Source: an uncultured Ruminococcus sp. (lineage in GTDB: Bacteria; Bacillota; Clostridia; Oscillospirales; Acutalibacteraceae). From it: a DNA stretch of 9,538 nucleotides. The first letter of the stretch is position 1. Each line of letters starts with the position of its first letter. Location of the stretch: NCBI GenBank assembly GCA_946414115.1, contig CAMKNF010000070.1, positions 1-9,538 of the forward strand, given 5' to 3'. A program made the position numbers and the translations under genes. Under the pieces are notes generated by a model. The model saw only the letters and a program-made list of their open reading frames with translations. It did not search any database and had not been told where the DNA came from. This document shows, in pieces, positions 1 through 7,381 of the stretch.

Positions 1-1717
1 CGGAAGCATAGTCAAACTCGATACCCTGACCGATTCTGATAGGACCCGAGCCGAATACGATAACGGTTTTCTTGCCGTCTGCACGTTCCTTTATAAACTC
101 CTCTGCCTCGTTTTCCTTATCAAAGGTTGAGTAGAAGTAGGGCGTTTCTGCGGCAAACTCTGCGGCGCAGGTATCAACCATTTTGTAAACGGGAACAAGG
201 GGATTTTCAACCTTTTTGCCTGTAATTTCTTCAATTGTCTTGTCAAGGAAGCCTATGTTCTTTGCACGGACATAAAGCTCCTCGGTAAGCTCGCCGTCTT
301 TAAGCTCGTTTTCAACAGCGATGATATTTTTGAGCTTTTCAAGGAACCATTCGTCAATCATAGTTACCGAGTGGATTTCGTCAACTGTAATTCCTCTTTT
401 GAGCGCCTCGTAAACACAGAAGATTCTTCTGTCGTCGCACACGCTTAATCTGTCAAAAACAGAAGCGTTTGAAAGCTCGGCAAACTCCTTGTCGTTAAGC
501 GTATTGTGTGAAATCTCCGCACCTCTGACAGCCTTCATAATTGCCTGTTCAAAGGTGGGAGCAATAGCCATAACCTCGCCTGTTGCCTTCATCTGTGTGC
601 CGAGTGTACGCTTTGCATATACAAATTTATCGAAAGGCCATTTCGGGAATTTTACAACTACGTAGTCGAGAGCAGGCTCAAAGCAAGCGTAGGTTGTGCC
701 CGTAACGGCGTTTTTAATCTCATTAAGTGTGTAGCCGATTGCGATTTTAGCCGCAACCTTTGCAATAGGATAGCCTGTTGCCTTTGAAGCAAGTGCAGAA
801 GAACGTGATACACGAGGATTAACCTCGATTACTGCATATTCAAAGGTTTCGGGGTTGAGTGCAAACTGACAGTTACATCCGCCCTCTACTTTGAGTGCGG
901 AGATGATATTGAGAGCCGCACTGCGGAGCATCTGGTACTCCTTATCGGCAAGAGTAACCGTAGGAGCGATTACGATTGAGTCGCCTGTGTGAACGCCGAC
1001 AGGGTCGAAGTTCTCCATTGAGCAGACAGTGATTACGTTGCCGTCGCTGTCACGCATAACCTCGAACTCAACCTCTTTCCAGCCGGAAATACACTTCTCA
1101 ACAAGCACCTGCGTGATAGGTGAAAGCTCAAGACCGTTTGAGGTGATTTCACGAAGCTCGGATTCGTTGTCAACAATGCCGCCGCCTGTGCCGCCGAGAG
1201 TGAATGCAGGGCGGATAATTACGGGATAGCCGATTTCATCTGCAAATTTAACAGCAGACTCAACGTCGTTTACAACTGTTGAGGGAATACACGGCTGACC
1301 GATTGACTCCATTGTGTCCTTAAAGAGCTGTCTGTCCTCTGCCTTGTCGATTGTTTCGGGGTTTGCGCCCAAAAGCTTTACGCCGTACTTGTCGAGAAAT
1401 CCCTCTTTTGCAAGCTGCATTGAAAGGGTAAGTCCTGTCTGACCGCCGAGGGTTGAAAGCAGGCTGTCGGGACGTTCCTTTTTGATGATTCTCTTGACGG
1501 TTTCAAGCGTAAGAGGCTCAATGTATATTTTATCAGCCATTGCATTGTCTGTCATAATTGTAGCAGGGTTTGAGTTCACGAGGATAACCTCAAGTCCCTC
1601 CTCTTTGAGCGCACGGCAAGCCTGTGTGCCTGCATAGTCAAACTCGGCAGCCTGTCCGATTACAATAGGACCCGAGCCGATTACCATAACTCTTTTTATA
1701 TCCTGTTTGAGTGGCAT
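1..1717 (-). CDS. carB: Carbamoyl-phosphate synthase large subunit, N-terminal 572 residues (3' end beyond window)
   Basis: Large subunit of carbamoyl-phosphate synthetase, which makes carbamoyl phosphate from bicarbonate, two ATP and ammonia passed from CarA, in the cytoplasm, for pyrimidine and arginine synthesis. The frame is open from an ATG at 1717 to the left edge; the family is about 1,070 residues, so roughly half is missing. Visible are the first nucleotide-fold motif GSGPIVIGQAAEFDYAG (14-30), STLGGQTGL (88-96), ATP-grasp residues R129, R169 in IIRPAFTLGGTGGG, E215, H243 in GVHTGDS, and the metal-binding IEVNPRVSRSS (297-307). The carboxyphosphate domain ends near 400, an oligomerisation domain follows, and the second synthetase half begins at about 551 with GSGPIRIGQGIEFDYAS. 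AAGGA lies 8 nt before the ATG. It follows carA after 48 bp and is almost certainly in the same transcript. The reading frame shows no break. Identity is very secure. Confidence 0.97.
   Translation of the reverse strand, partial: MPLKQDIKRVMVIGSGPIVIGQAAEFDYAGTQACRALKEEGLEVILVNSNPATIMTDNAMADKIYIEPLTLETVKRIIKKERPDSLLSTLGGQTGLTLSMQLAKEGFLDKYGVKLLGANPETIDKAEDRQLFKDTMESIGQPCIPSTVVNDVESAVKFADEIGYPVIIRPAFTLGGTGGGIVDNESELREITSNGLELSPITQVLVEKCISGWKEVEFEVMRDSDGNVITVCSMENFDPVGVHTGDSIVIAPTVTLADKEYQMLRSAALNIISALKVEGGCNCQFALNPETFEYAVIEVNPRVSRSSALASKATGYPIAKVAAKIAIGYTLNEIKNAVTGTTYACFEPALDYVVVKFPKWPFDKFVYAKRTLGTQMKATGEVMAIAPTFEQAIMKAVRGAEISHNTLNDKEFAELSNASVFDRLSVCDDRRIFCVYEALKRGITVDEIHSVTMIDEWFLEKLKNIIAVENELKDGELTEELYVRAKNIGFLDKTIEEITGKKVENPLVPVYKMVDTCAAEFAAETPYFYSTFDKENEAEEFIKERADGKKTVIVFGSGPIRIGQGIEFDYAS
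6..54 (-). repeat. DNA copy of the internal CarB duplication (partner at 1632-1680)
   Basis: Positions 6-54 and 1632-1680 align without gaps with 42 of 49 bases identical, offset by 1,626 bp (542 codons). They encode the equivalent GSGPI-x-IGQ nucleotide-binding motifs that open the two homologous halves of CarB. This is the ancient gene duplication of the family, not a mobile repeat. The high DNA identity reflects conserved residues plus shared codon choice. Confidence 0.85.
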
Positions 1718-1765
1718 ATAATCATTCCTTATCCAAATTTTATCGGTTATGTTACAGTGTTATTC

Positions 1766-2851
1766 TTACTTATTTTTGTTTTCCTTAATCATATTTATAA
1801 AGCGGTCGAATAAAAACGCCGTATCAAGCGGTCCGCCGCAGGCTTCGGGGTGGAACTGAACCGAAAACGCAGGCATATCCGTATAGTTTACGCCCTCGCA
1901 GGTGTTGTCGTTGCCGTTTACAAAGCTTACAACGCCGTTTTCGGGCAGGCTGTCGCTTACAACTGCGTAGCCGTGATTCTGTGAGGTGATATAAACTTTG
2001 CCTGTTGCAATTTCCTTTGCAGGCTGGTTTGCACCTCTGTGACCGTATTTGAGCTTTTCGGTCTTTGCACCCTGTGAAAGTGCAAGGAGCTGATGACCGA
2101 GGCAGATTCCGAAAATCGGAATTTTATGCTCACAGATCTTTTTAAGCTCCTCAATAATCTTCGTATTCTTTGCAGGGTCACCCGGTCCGTTTGAAAGCAT
2201 AATGCCGTCGGGATTCATTGCAAGGATTTCCTCGGCAGTTGTATTTGCAGGCACAACCGTTAGATTACAGCCACGCTTAACAAGCTCTCTGCCGATATTG
2301 TGCTTTGCGCCGAAATCCATAAGCACAACGTTAAGCTCCGGATTTTCAGCGCTGAAGCTTTCTTTTTCATTTATAGTAGTGCTTTCAACTGCGTCTGTGA
2401 TAACGTAGTTCTTGATTTCTTCAAGCTCACTCTCGGTAAAATCGGGAGAATAGCTGATTTTGCAGTTCATTACGCCGTATTCACGCACGATTCTTGTGAG
2501 CGCACGTGTGTCGATTCCGTAGATTCCGGGAATTTGGGACTCTTTTAAAAAGGTGTCAAGATCACCCTCACAACGGAAATTTGAGGGAACTTGGCACCAT
2601 TCTCTAACAATATAACCTTTAAGCGACGGAGAGTCACTTTCAAAATCGGAGGGAATTACCCCGTAGTTACCGATTAAAGGGAATGTCTGAATAACCACCT
2701 GACCGAAATAGCTGGGGTCGGTGAGTGTTTCAAGATAACCTGTCATAGCTGTGGTAAAAACAAGTTCTCCCGTAGTTTCTTTTTCAGCACCAAATGCCTT
2801 GCCTTCAAAGACTGTGCCGTTTTCAAGAATTAAGTACGCCGCACGGCTCAT
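1766..2851 (-). CDS. carA: Carbamoyl-phosphate synthase small (glutaminase) subunit
   Basis: The 361-residue CarA hydrolyses glutamine and channels ammonia to CarB. Residues 1-150 form the small-subunit N-terminal domain, with VFTTAMTGYLETLTDPSY at 31-48 and GIDTRALTR at 112-120. A class I glutamine amidotransferase domain follows, with the oxyanion segment LSNGPGDP (219-226), nucleophile Cys250 in GICLGHQ, the SQNHGY motif (290-295), and His334 and Glu336 in FHPEACGGPLD, completing the triad. The CGGPLD ending replaces the SPGPHD of enterobacterial CarA, a form I associate with clostridial enzymes. Length is normal for the family. The ATG at 2851 has GAAAGGAA 9 nt upstream. The ANTAR regulator gene ends 36 bp upstream and carB starts 48 bp downstream, with no hairpin terminator in either gap, so the three genes probably form one operon. 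Identity is secure. Confidence 0.97.
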   Translation of the reverse strand: MSRAAYLILENGTVFEGKAFGAEKETTGELVFTTAMTGYLETLTDPSYFGQVVIQTFPLIGNYGVIPSDFESDSPSLKGYIVREWCQVPSNFRCEGDLDTFLKESQIPGIYGIDTRALTRIVREYGVMNCKISYSPDFTESELEEIKNYVITDAVESTTINEKESFSAENPELNVVLMDFGAKHNIGRELVKRGCNLTVVPANTTAEEILAMNPDGIMLSNGPGDPAKNTKIIEELKKICEHKIPIFGICLGHQLLALSQGAKTEKLKYGHRGANQPAKEIATGKVYITSQNHGYAVVSDSLPENGVVSFVNGNDNTCEGVNYTDMPAFSVQFHPEACGGPLDTAFLFDRFINMIKENKNK

Positions 2852-2887
2852 AAAAACACATTCCTTTCAAAAATTCACTCATACTCA

Positions 2888-3457
2888 TTAGTTTTCGTAG
2901 GTCTGAATAACCTGCTTGGCTACTTGAAGCTTGCTTATGCGCAAGTCCATAGCCTGCTTTTCAAGATAGCGGTGTGCCTGTGTTTCAGACATATTAAGGC
3001 AGGAAATAAGCAAAAACTTTGCCCTGTTGATGATTTTCATATCCTCAACCATATGCCTGAGCTTTTCGTTTTCCTCCGTAACGCAGAGCATTCTCATACG
3101 AAAGCAGTCCGTAAACTGGAGAAAATGGTGAAAAAGATGCTTATTGATAGGCTTTGCAATTACAAGAACGCCGTGTTCGGTCAAGAGGTCGTTGACATCG
3201 TCGGCATTTTTCTGCGGAACGATAATTACAACGCTCGACCTTGTGGTCTTTGCAAAATGCTCTGACAGCTCAATGCCGTTTTCCTCGCCTAAAGGAGCGT
3301 TTACGCATATGAGGTCAAATTCATCTTTTTCAACAAGCTTTCTTGCTGTTTTGGCGGTACCGGCAACAGAAATGTTTGTGTAACCCTCACTGCGAAGAAG
3401 CTCGGAGAGTGAGGAAGCACTCTGCTCGGAGTGTGAAACCAACAAAGCTTTTTTCAA
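2888..3457 (-). CDS. ANTAR-domain RNA-binding antiterminator with degenerate receiver domain
   Basis: A 189-residue cytoplasmic regulator (193 if begun at the GTG at 3469). Numbering from that GTG, residues 5-120 have the CheY-like receiver pattern: a hydrophobic strand LLVSHSE, FDLICVNAPLGEENGIEL at 51-68, and VIAKP with the conserved Lys106. The phosphoacceptor position holds Asn57 instead of Asp, and the usual acidic pair after the first strand is Ser-His, so phosphorylation seems unlikely. A helix from about 130 leads to an ANTAR domain (about 145-190), with the typical AKFLLISCLNMSETQAHRYL segment. ANTAR proteins bind tandem hexaloop hairpins in nascent RNA and prevent termination. It is the first gene of the probable regulator-carA-carB operon; no sensor kinase lies nearby. 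I prefer TTG at 3457 because GGTGGTGG lies just upstream and translation then begins MKKALLVS; GTG at 3469 or 3466 lacks a good ribosome site. Domain call is firm; target unknown. Confidence 0.9.
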   Translation of the reverse strand: MKKALLVSHSEQSASSLSELLRSEGYTNISVAGTAKTARKLVEKDEFDLICVNAPLGEENGIELSEHFAKTTRSSVVIIVPQKNADDVNDLLTEHGVLVIAKPINKHLFHHFLQFTDCFRMRMLCVTEENEKLRHMVEDMKIINRAKFLLISCLNMSETQAHRYLEKQAMDLRISKLQVAKQVIQTYEN

Positions 3458-3492
3458 ATTTACCACCACCGCTGTATTGTTTCATTCATCAT

Positions 3493-3521
3493 ATTATTGT
3501 ACAAGATTTATCGCCATTCAA
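3493..3521 (-). promoter_or_regulatory. Predicted sigma-A type promoter of the ANTAR-carAB operon
   Basis: On the minus strand a -35 element TTGAAT (3521-3516) is followed after 17 bp by a -10 element AATAAT (3498-3493), matching the consensus at 4 and 5 of 6 positions. The predicted transcription start near 3486 leaves a leader of about 30 nt before the preferred TTG start. The leader is too short for a PyrR- or arginine-type attenuator. It lies just downstream of the symporter terminator, which supports separate transcription of the operon. Confidence 0.5.
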
Positions 3522-3540
3522 ATTTACATAAAGGAATTAT

Positions 3541-3586
3541 TAAAAAAGATTTTTTACTATAAAGGAGCTGTTACGAAAACAGCTCC
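3541..3586 (-). terminator. Rho-independent terminator of the Na+/phosphate symporter gene
   Basis: Read on the minus strand, a perfect 9-bp stem GGAGCTGTT / AACAGCTCC (arms 3586-3578 and 3572-3564) closes a 5-nt TTCGT loop. The 3' side is TTTATAG and, after an A-run, TTTTTT at 3556-3551 or so. The stem begins 10 bp past the symporter stop codon. The immediate U-tract is interrupted, so some read-through into the ANTAR-carAB operon is possible. Confidence 0.8.
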
Positions 3587-3596
3587 TCAAGTAAAC

Positions 3597-5366
3597 TTAT
3601 TTTGCGTTCTGCGGCAGAGAATACTTCTGCTTGTACGCCTTGTAGTCCGCATTATATTGAATATCGTCGGAATTTTTCAGCTCGTGGAGATACTCGTGAG
3701 CCTCATATCCGTTGCGGTTGATTTCGATAACGCCGATTGCGATATTTGAGCAGTGGTCGGACACACGCTCAATGTTCGTAATCAGATCCGAGAAAATAAA
3801 GCCAAGCTCAATTGTACATTCGCCGTTTGTAAGACGTCTTACGTGAGCTTCCTTGAGCTTGTCACGCAGTCTGTCGATAACCTGCTCGAGCGGCTCAACC
3901 TTTGCCGCAAGCTTTACGTCGTTGTGGATAAAGGCAAGCGTTGCGTTGTTTATAATCTCAATAAGTGCAGCAATCATAACCTCAAGTCCTGCATGAGCTT
4001 CCTCGGAGAATTTTACCTTTTTCTGCTCAATCTCCTGTGCAACCTGAAGAATATTTACAGCGTGATCGCTTATTCTCTCGAAATCTCCGATTGTGTGCAG
4101 AACAAGCTGAACCATTTTGCTGTCCTTTTCAGAAAGAGGCTTCTGGCTTAATTTTACAAGGTACGTTGAAATTGCGTCCTCGTAAGAATCAATCATATCT
4201 TCGTTATCTCTTATCGTTTCAGCAACCTTTTCGTTGTACTCTCCCAAAAGCTCAAGCGAGCCGAGGAGTGTTCCCTCTGAAAGACGTGCCATTTTTGTGC
4301 TTAACGACAATGCTCTTTCGGTTGCGATTGACGGAGTGTTGAGGAAACGCTCGTCCAGAAACGGAGTCTGAATATCGTCCTCACTGTCACGGATTGTAAG
4401 GCAGGCAAGCTTTTCAAGCTGTTTGCTGAACGGCAGAAGAAGTCCTGTTGCGATAAGGTTGAATATTGTATGAATAACTGCAATATTCGCCGGGTTGACA
4501 ATATCGTCAAGGAATCCGAAGTTCAGGAATGCGTTTGCGCCGTAGAATAGGGTGCAGATTACAATTGTACCGATTATGTTAAAGTAAAGGTGTACAAAAG
4601 CCGCACGCTTTGCGTTCTTTTTTGCACCTACGCAGGAAATAAGCGCTGTAACGCACGTACCGATATTCTGTCCCATAACAATTGGAATAGCCATTGAGTA
4701 GTTTATCGCACCTGTTGACGACAGTGCCTGCAAAATGCCGACAGACGCACTGGAGCTTTGAATAATCGCAGTCAGAAGCGCACCCGTGAGTATGCCGAGG
4801 AACGGATTCTGGAATGCAGTGAGAATGCTTGTGAATGCGGGATTGTCTGCAAGAGGCTCAACTGCACCGCTCATCATACTCATACCGACCATAAGCACTG
4901 CAAAGCCGACAAAGATTGAACCTAAATTTTTCTTTGAGTCCTTTTTGCAGAACATCAGCAGAATAATACCTATAAAAGCAAATACAGCCGAGAACGACGA
5001 AGGCTTAAGCAGTTTCATAATCATACTGTCGCCTTCAATGCCCGAAAGGCTTAAAATCCACGAGGTAATTGTAGTGCCGACATTTGCGCCCATAATGATG
5101 CCGATAGCCTGTCGAAGCTTCATTATACCCGAGTTTACAAAGCCGACAACCATTACCGTCGTTGCCGATGACGACTGAATAACAGCCGTTACCGCCGCGC
5201 CGAGCAAAAAGCCTTTTATAGTGCTGTTTGTCATTTTTTCAAGAGTTTTTTCAAGCTTACCGCCCGAGAATTTTTCAAGGCCGTCGCCCATTGTGTTCAT
5301 TCCGTAGAGGAACAGGGCAAGTCCGCAGAGCAGACTTAATACTGCAAATATATCCATAAATCCCAT
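3597..5366 (-). CDS. Na+/phosphate symporter (NptA/PNaS family) with C-terminal PhoU-like domain
   Basis: A 589-residue inner-membrane protein predicted to take up inorganic phosphate with sodium. Residues 1-325 contain two inverted-repeat Na/Pi-cotransporter units, each with the diagnostic QSSSA motif: QSSSATT at 64-70 and QSSSASV at 203-209. Each is followed by a glycine-rich helix (MGANVGTT at 92-99, MGQNIGTC at 231-238). Residues about 350-550 form a helical PhoU-like domain with the paired motifs DFERISDH (428-435) and NIERVSDH (531-538), probable metal-binding sites. The length fits the PhoU-fused subfamily. AAAGGAG ends 3 nt before the ATG at 5366 and 12 nt before an ATG at 5357 where many homologues appear to begin; either could be used. 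The ATG at 5390 lies upstream of this ribosome site and is rejected. It is monocistronic, with its own terminator and an upstream Pho-box array. Some relatives have unproven substrates, so phosphate is well supported but not proven. Confidence 0.93.
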   Translation of the reverse strand: MGFMDIFAVLSLLCGLALFLYGMNTMGDGLEKFSGGKLEKTLEKMTNSTIKGFLLGAAVTAVIQSSSATTVMVVGFVNSGIMKLRQAIGIIMGANVGTTITSWILSLSGIEGDSMIMKLLKPSSFSAVFAFIGIILLMFCKKDSKKNLGSIFVGFAVLMVGMSMMSGAVEPLADNPAFTSILTAFQNPFLGILTGALLTAIIQSSSASVGILQALSSTGAINYSMAIPIVMGQNIGTCVTALISCVGAKKNAKRAAFVHLYFNIIGTIVICTLFYGANAFLNFGFLDDIVNPANIAVIHTIFNLIATGLLLPFSKQLEKLACLTIRDSEDDIQTPFLDERFLNTPSIATERALSLSTKMARLSEGTLLGSLELLGEYNEKVAETIRDNEDMIDSYEDAISTYLVKLSQKPLSEKDSKMVQLVLHTIGDFERISDHAVNILQVAQEIEQKKVKFSEEAHAGLEVMIAALIEIINNATLAFIHNDVKLAAKVEPLEQVIDRLRDKLKEAHVRRLTNGECTIELGFIFSDLITNIERVSDHCSNIAIGVIEINRNGYEAHEYLHELKNSDDIQYNADYKAYKQKYSLPQNAK

Positions 5367-5385
5367 ACTCTCCTTTATACAACAA

Positions 5386-5479
5386 ATCATATAAAAGCAA
5401 CGTAATGCATTTGTAAACGAATTGTAAAAAGTATGTAAAGTTTGACAAATTCGTCAATTATCCGTAAATTTTCTGTAAA
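5386..5479 (-). promoter_or_regulatory. Phosphate-responsive promoter with seven phased PhoP-box-like hexamers
   Basis: On the minus strand four hexamers sit exactly 11 bp apart: TTTACA (5439-5434), TTTACA (5428-5423), TTTACA (5417-5412) and ATTACG (5406-5401), each separated by 5 bp. Nine bp further is a -10 element TATGAT (5391-5386, 5 of 6 matches) with no good -35, then AAAGGAG of the symporter gene. With a start near 5379 the boxes lie at about -22 to -60. Upstream is a second group in its own 11-bp phase: TTTACA (5479-5474), TTTACG (5468-5463), TTGACG (5457-5452). B. subtilis PhoP~P binds TT(A/T/C)ACA-like direct repeats with about 5-bp spacers over that same promoter region. The match, together with a phosphate transporter downstream, makes PhoP control a strong inference; binding itself is not shown. 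Confidence 0.72.
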
Positions 5480-5488
5480 GCGATATTA

Positions 5489-5550
5489 TTTTTGTACTTT
5501 CCTTAGCAGTCTGTTTCTTCCGATTTTTCAAATAAAATTACGTACAAAAA
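5489..5550. repeat. Widely spaced 9-bp inverted repeat in the divergent intergenic region
   Basis: TTTTTGTAC at 5489-5497 is perfectly complementary to GTACAAAAA at 5542-5550, with 44 bp between the arms. The region lies between the divergent symporter and glycosyltransferase genes and is very AT-rich. The arms could be two sites for one regulator, but repeats of this length and base bias can arise by chance. Confidence 0.3.
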
Positions 5551-5564
5551 ATTAATAAAATATA

Positions 5565-5594
5565 TTGTTATTTAACGGTAATGTATGATATAAT
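5565..5594 (+). promoter_or_regulatory. Predicted sigma-A promoter of the glycosyltransferase-patatin unit
   Basis: A perfect -10 element TATAAT (5589-5594) follows TTGTTA (5565-5570, 4 of 6) after 18 bp. The predicted start near 5601 gives a leader of about 37 nt before the ATG at 5638, with an AAGGG ribosome site 8 nt upstream of that ATG. Confidence 0.65.
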
Positions 5595-5637
5595 ATAGTT
5601 CAAAGATTATATATTCAAATAAAAAAGGGTAAATCAT

Positions 5638-7359
5638 ATGAAAATTGACAACAAAAAAGCAGGTATTATTCTTTCTGTTATCATCATTTTAAGCCTTACA
5701 ATCAGCACATTCTATATGGCGGCAAAGCAGGGCTTTCACGAGGACGAGCTGTTGACATATAACCTTGCAAACTCATCAAAGCAACTGAACGTTGACGGTG
5801 GCTGGAACAGTCCCGGGGACTTTAATGAATATCTCGCCGTAAGCGAAAACGACCGCTTTGACTATGCACAGGTTTACGAAAATCAGATTATTGACGCCTC
5901 TCACCCGCCGTTTTATTATGCGTTGGTGCATACTGTATGCTCTCTGTTTCCGAATGTTTTCAGCAAGTGGCTTGCGTACTCAATCAACGTGCTTGCTATG
6001 GTCGGAATATTAATTCTGCTCTTTAAAATCGGCAAAAAGGTTACGGGAAATAATCTGTATGCACTTATCGCCTCGGGTGCATATGCATTGAGCATTGCGT
6101 GCATAACTACCACGATTTATCTGCGAATGTATGCTACGCTTACGTTCTTTGTGCTTGCGTTTTTGTATATGAGCCTTGTGATGTACGAAAAGAAAAACAC
6201 CGTAAGGCTTTCCGACTGCCTTATGCTCACGCTTATCGTGATTCTCGGCATACTCACGCAATATTATTTTATCCTGTTTGCAGGCTTAATCGGGCTTGTT
6301 TTCCTTGTTTTCAAAATCAAGGAGAGAAACATAAAAGACCTTATAAAGTACATAATCGCCGCAGTAATCGGCGCAGTTATTGCGCTGTGCATTTATCCTT
6401 ACATCATTTCAAACGTACTGGGCGGCAACAGAGGTTTAGGCTCACTTGATATTTCAAATCTTGAATTTGTCACGATTTTCACATATCTTGTTTACAAGCT
6501 CTGCACCTACATTCAGATTCTTGCAAAGGACTTGTTCTTAAATCAGGTCTGGCTGTTTGCGCTCTGTGCAGGCTTTGCAGTAGGAGCAGGGATTTACTTC
6601 CGCTTTGCCAAAAAGCACAAATTAAACCGCAAGGCTATGTTCATTATTATTCCTGCTCTGGTTTATTTTATCGGCATTTCGCTTGTATCGCCGTTTAACA
6701 GTGACAGGTACGTTATGGCGTCGCTTCCGCTGATTTCAATGCTCTTTACGTTTGCATTCATCAAGATTTTTGAGCTGATAAAAAATGAAAAGGTACGTCT
6801 TATACTTCCTGCAAGCGTTGTGCTTGCAAGTGCAATTGCATTTTGTACAGTAACTCCGTACTACATCTACGGCAGAACAAATCTTTATGAAACGAAAACA
6901 GACAACTGCGTGTTTGTCGGAACGGCTATGCTTGAGTGGAACAAGTGTATTGACAAGTTTATGAACTACGACAGCACAATGATTATTCAGACCTCGCAGA
7001 TGTCAAAAACTCTCGGTGACGAGCTTGAAAGCTTTGCAACTGAAAGAGGCGTTGTTACAAAGGGTAAAATTTCCGAGCTTGCAAAGGCGTATATGTTCAA
7101 CGGCGACACCGGAAAAGTAACGAAGGACAGTATGTCGGCGCTGAAAACCGACAAAAAGCTGTCGGAGCTTTCGGAAGTTACGGTTTACGTTTCACGTCTT
7201 GCCGACAACGACAGCACAATTAAGTACATTACGGATAATACGGATTTTAAAAATTACGAGCTTATTCAGGCTGACTACAGCTTTGACGATTTCTACAACT
7301 GGTACGATTATTTTGTTGAAACCGAGTCATACTGCAATGTCTACCGTTTTTATAAGTAA
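5638..7359 (+). CDS. Multi-spanning GT-C glycosyltransferase, GT39/ArnT-like
   Basis: A 573-residue integral membrane protein with the layout of polyprenyl-phosphate-sugar-dependent glycosyltransferases of the GT-C fold. The first membrane helix (about 8-28) is followed by an acidic motif HEDE (34-37) in the first extracytoplasmic loop, where the catalytic acidic pair of this fold lies. DASHPPFYYAL (86-96) is the conserved His-Pro segment of the same loop, then come RMYA (163-166) and DRYVMASLP (356-364). About ten more hydrophobic helices lie between 112 and 409. The tail from about 411 to 573 is soluble, rich in charged and aromatic residues, and unassigned. Such enzymes move a sugar from a lipid carrier to a protein, lipid or cell-wall polymer outside the membrane; donor and acceptor cannot be read here. 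It is the first gene of a probable operon with the patatin gene 22 bp downstream. Fold assignment is good; exact family is tentative. Confidence 0.85.
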   Translation: MKIDNKKAGIILSVIIILSLTISTFYMAAKQGFHEDELLTYNLANSSKQLNVDGGWNSPGDFNEYLAVSENDRFDYAQVYENQIIDASHPPFYYALVHTVCSLFPNVFSKWLAYSINVLAMVGILILLFKIGKKVTGNNLYALIASGAYALSIACITTTIYLRMYATLTFFVLAFLYMSLVMYEKKNTVRLSDCLMLTLIVILGILTQYYFILFAGLIGLVFLVFKIKERNIKDLIKYIIAAVIGAVIALCIYPYIISNVLGGNRGLGSLDISNLEFVTIFTYLVYKLCTYIQILAKDLFLNQVWLFALCAGFAVGAGIYFRFAKKHKLNRKAMFIIIPALVYFIGISLVSPFNSDRYVMASLPLISMLFTFAFIKIFELIKNEKVRLILPASVVLASAIAFCTVTPYYIYGRTNLYETKTDNCVFVGTAMLEWNKCIDKFMNYDSTMIIQTSQMSKTLGDELESFATERGVVTKGKISELAKAYMFNGDTGKVTKDSMSALKTDKKLSELSEVTVYVSRLADNDSTIKYITDNTDFKNYELIQADYSFDDFYNWYDYFVETESYCNVYRFYK

Positions 7360-7381
7360 ATTGGTTTGGATAAGGAATTAG

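Noticed and set aside
1029..1229. Plus-strand open frames opposite carB, carA, the ANTAR gene and the symporter (for example 1029-1229, 2202-2548, 2924-3265, 3753-4342, 4786-5178).
   Set aside because: They lie wholly within well-supported genes on the other strand and show no recognisable protein motifs.
3460..3492. A 10-codon mini-ORF ending in two Trp codons (ATG ATG ... TGG TGG TAA) just before the ANTAR start, resembling a leader peptide.
   Set aside because: It has no ribosome site, the predicted transcription start near 3486 lies inside it, and there is no attenuator hairpin after it.
3470..3540. A PyrR-type or T-box style attenuator controlling carAB.
   Set aside because: The only hairpin in the region belongs to the symporter terminator, and the predicted leader of about 30 nt is too short.
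5367..5390. An ATG at 5390 as the symporter start.
   Set aside because: It places the only AAAGGAG ribosome site inside the gene, and adds eight residues upstream of the usual family N terminus.
6010..6261. Minus-strand and alternative-frame open frames inside the glycosyltransferase and patatin genes.
   Set aside because: They are antisense or frame shadows of genes with clear family motifs.
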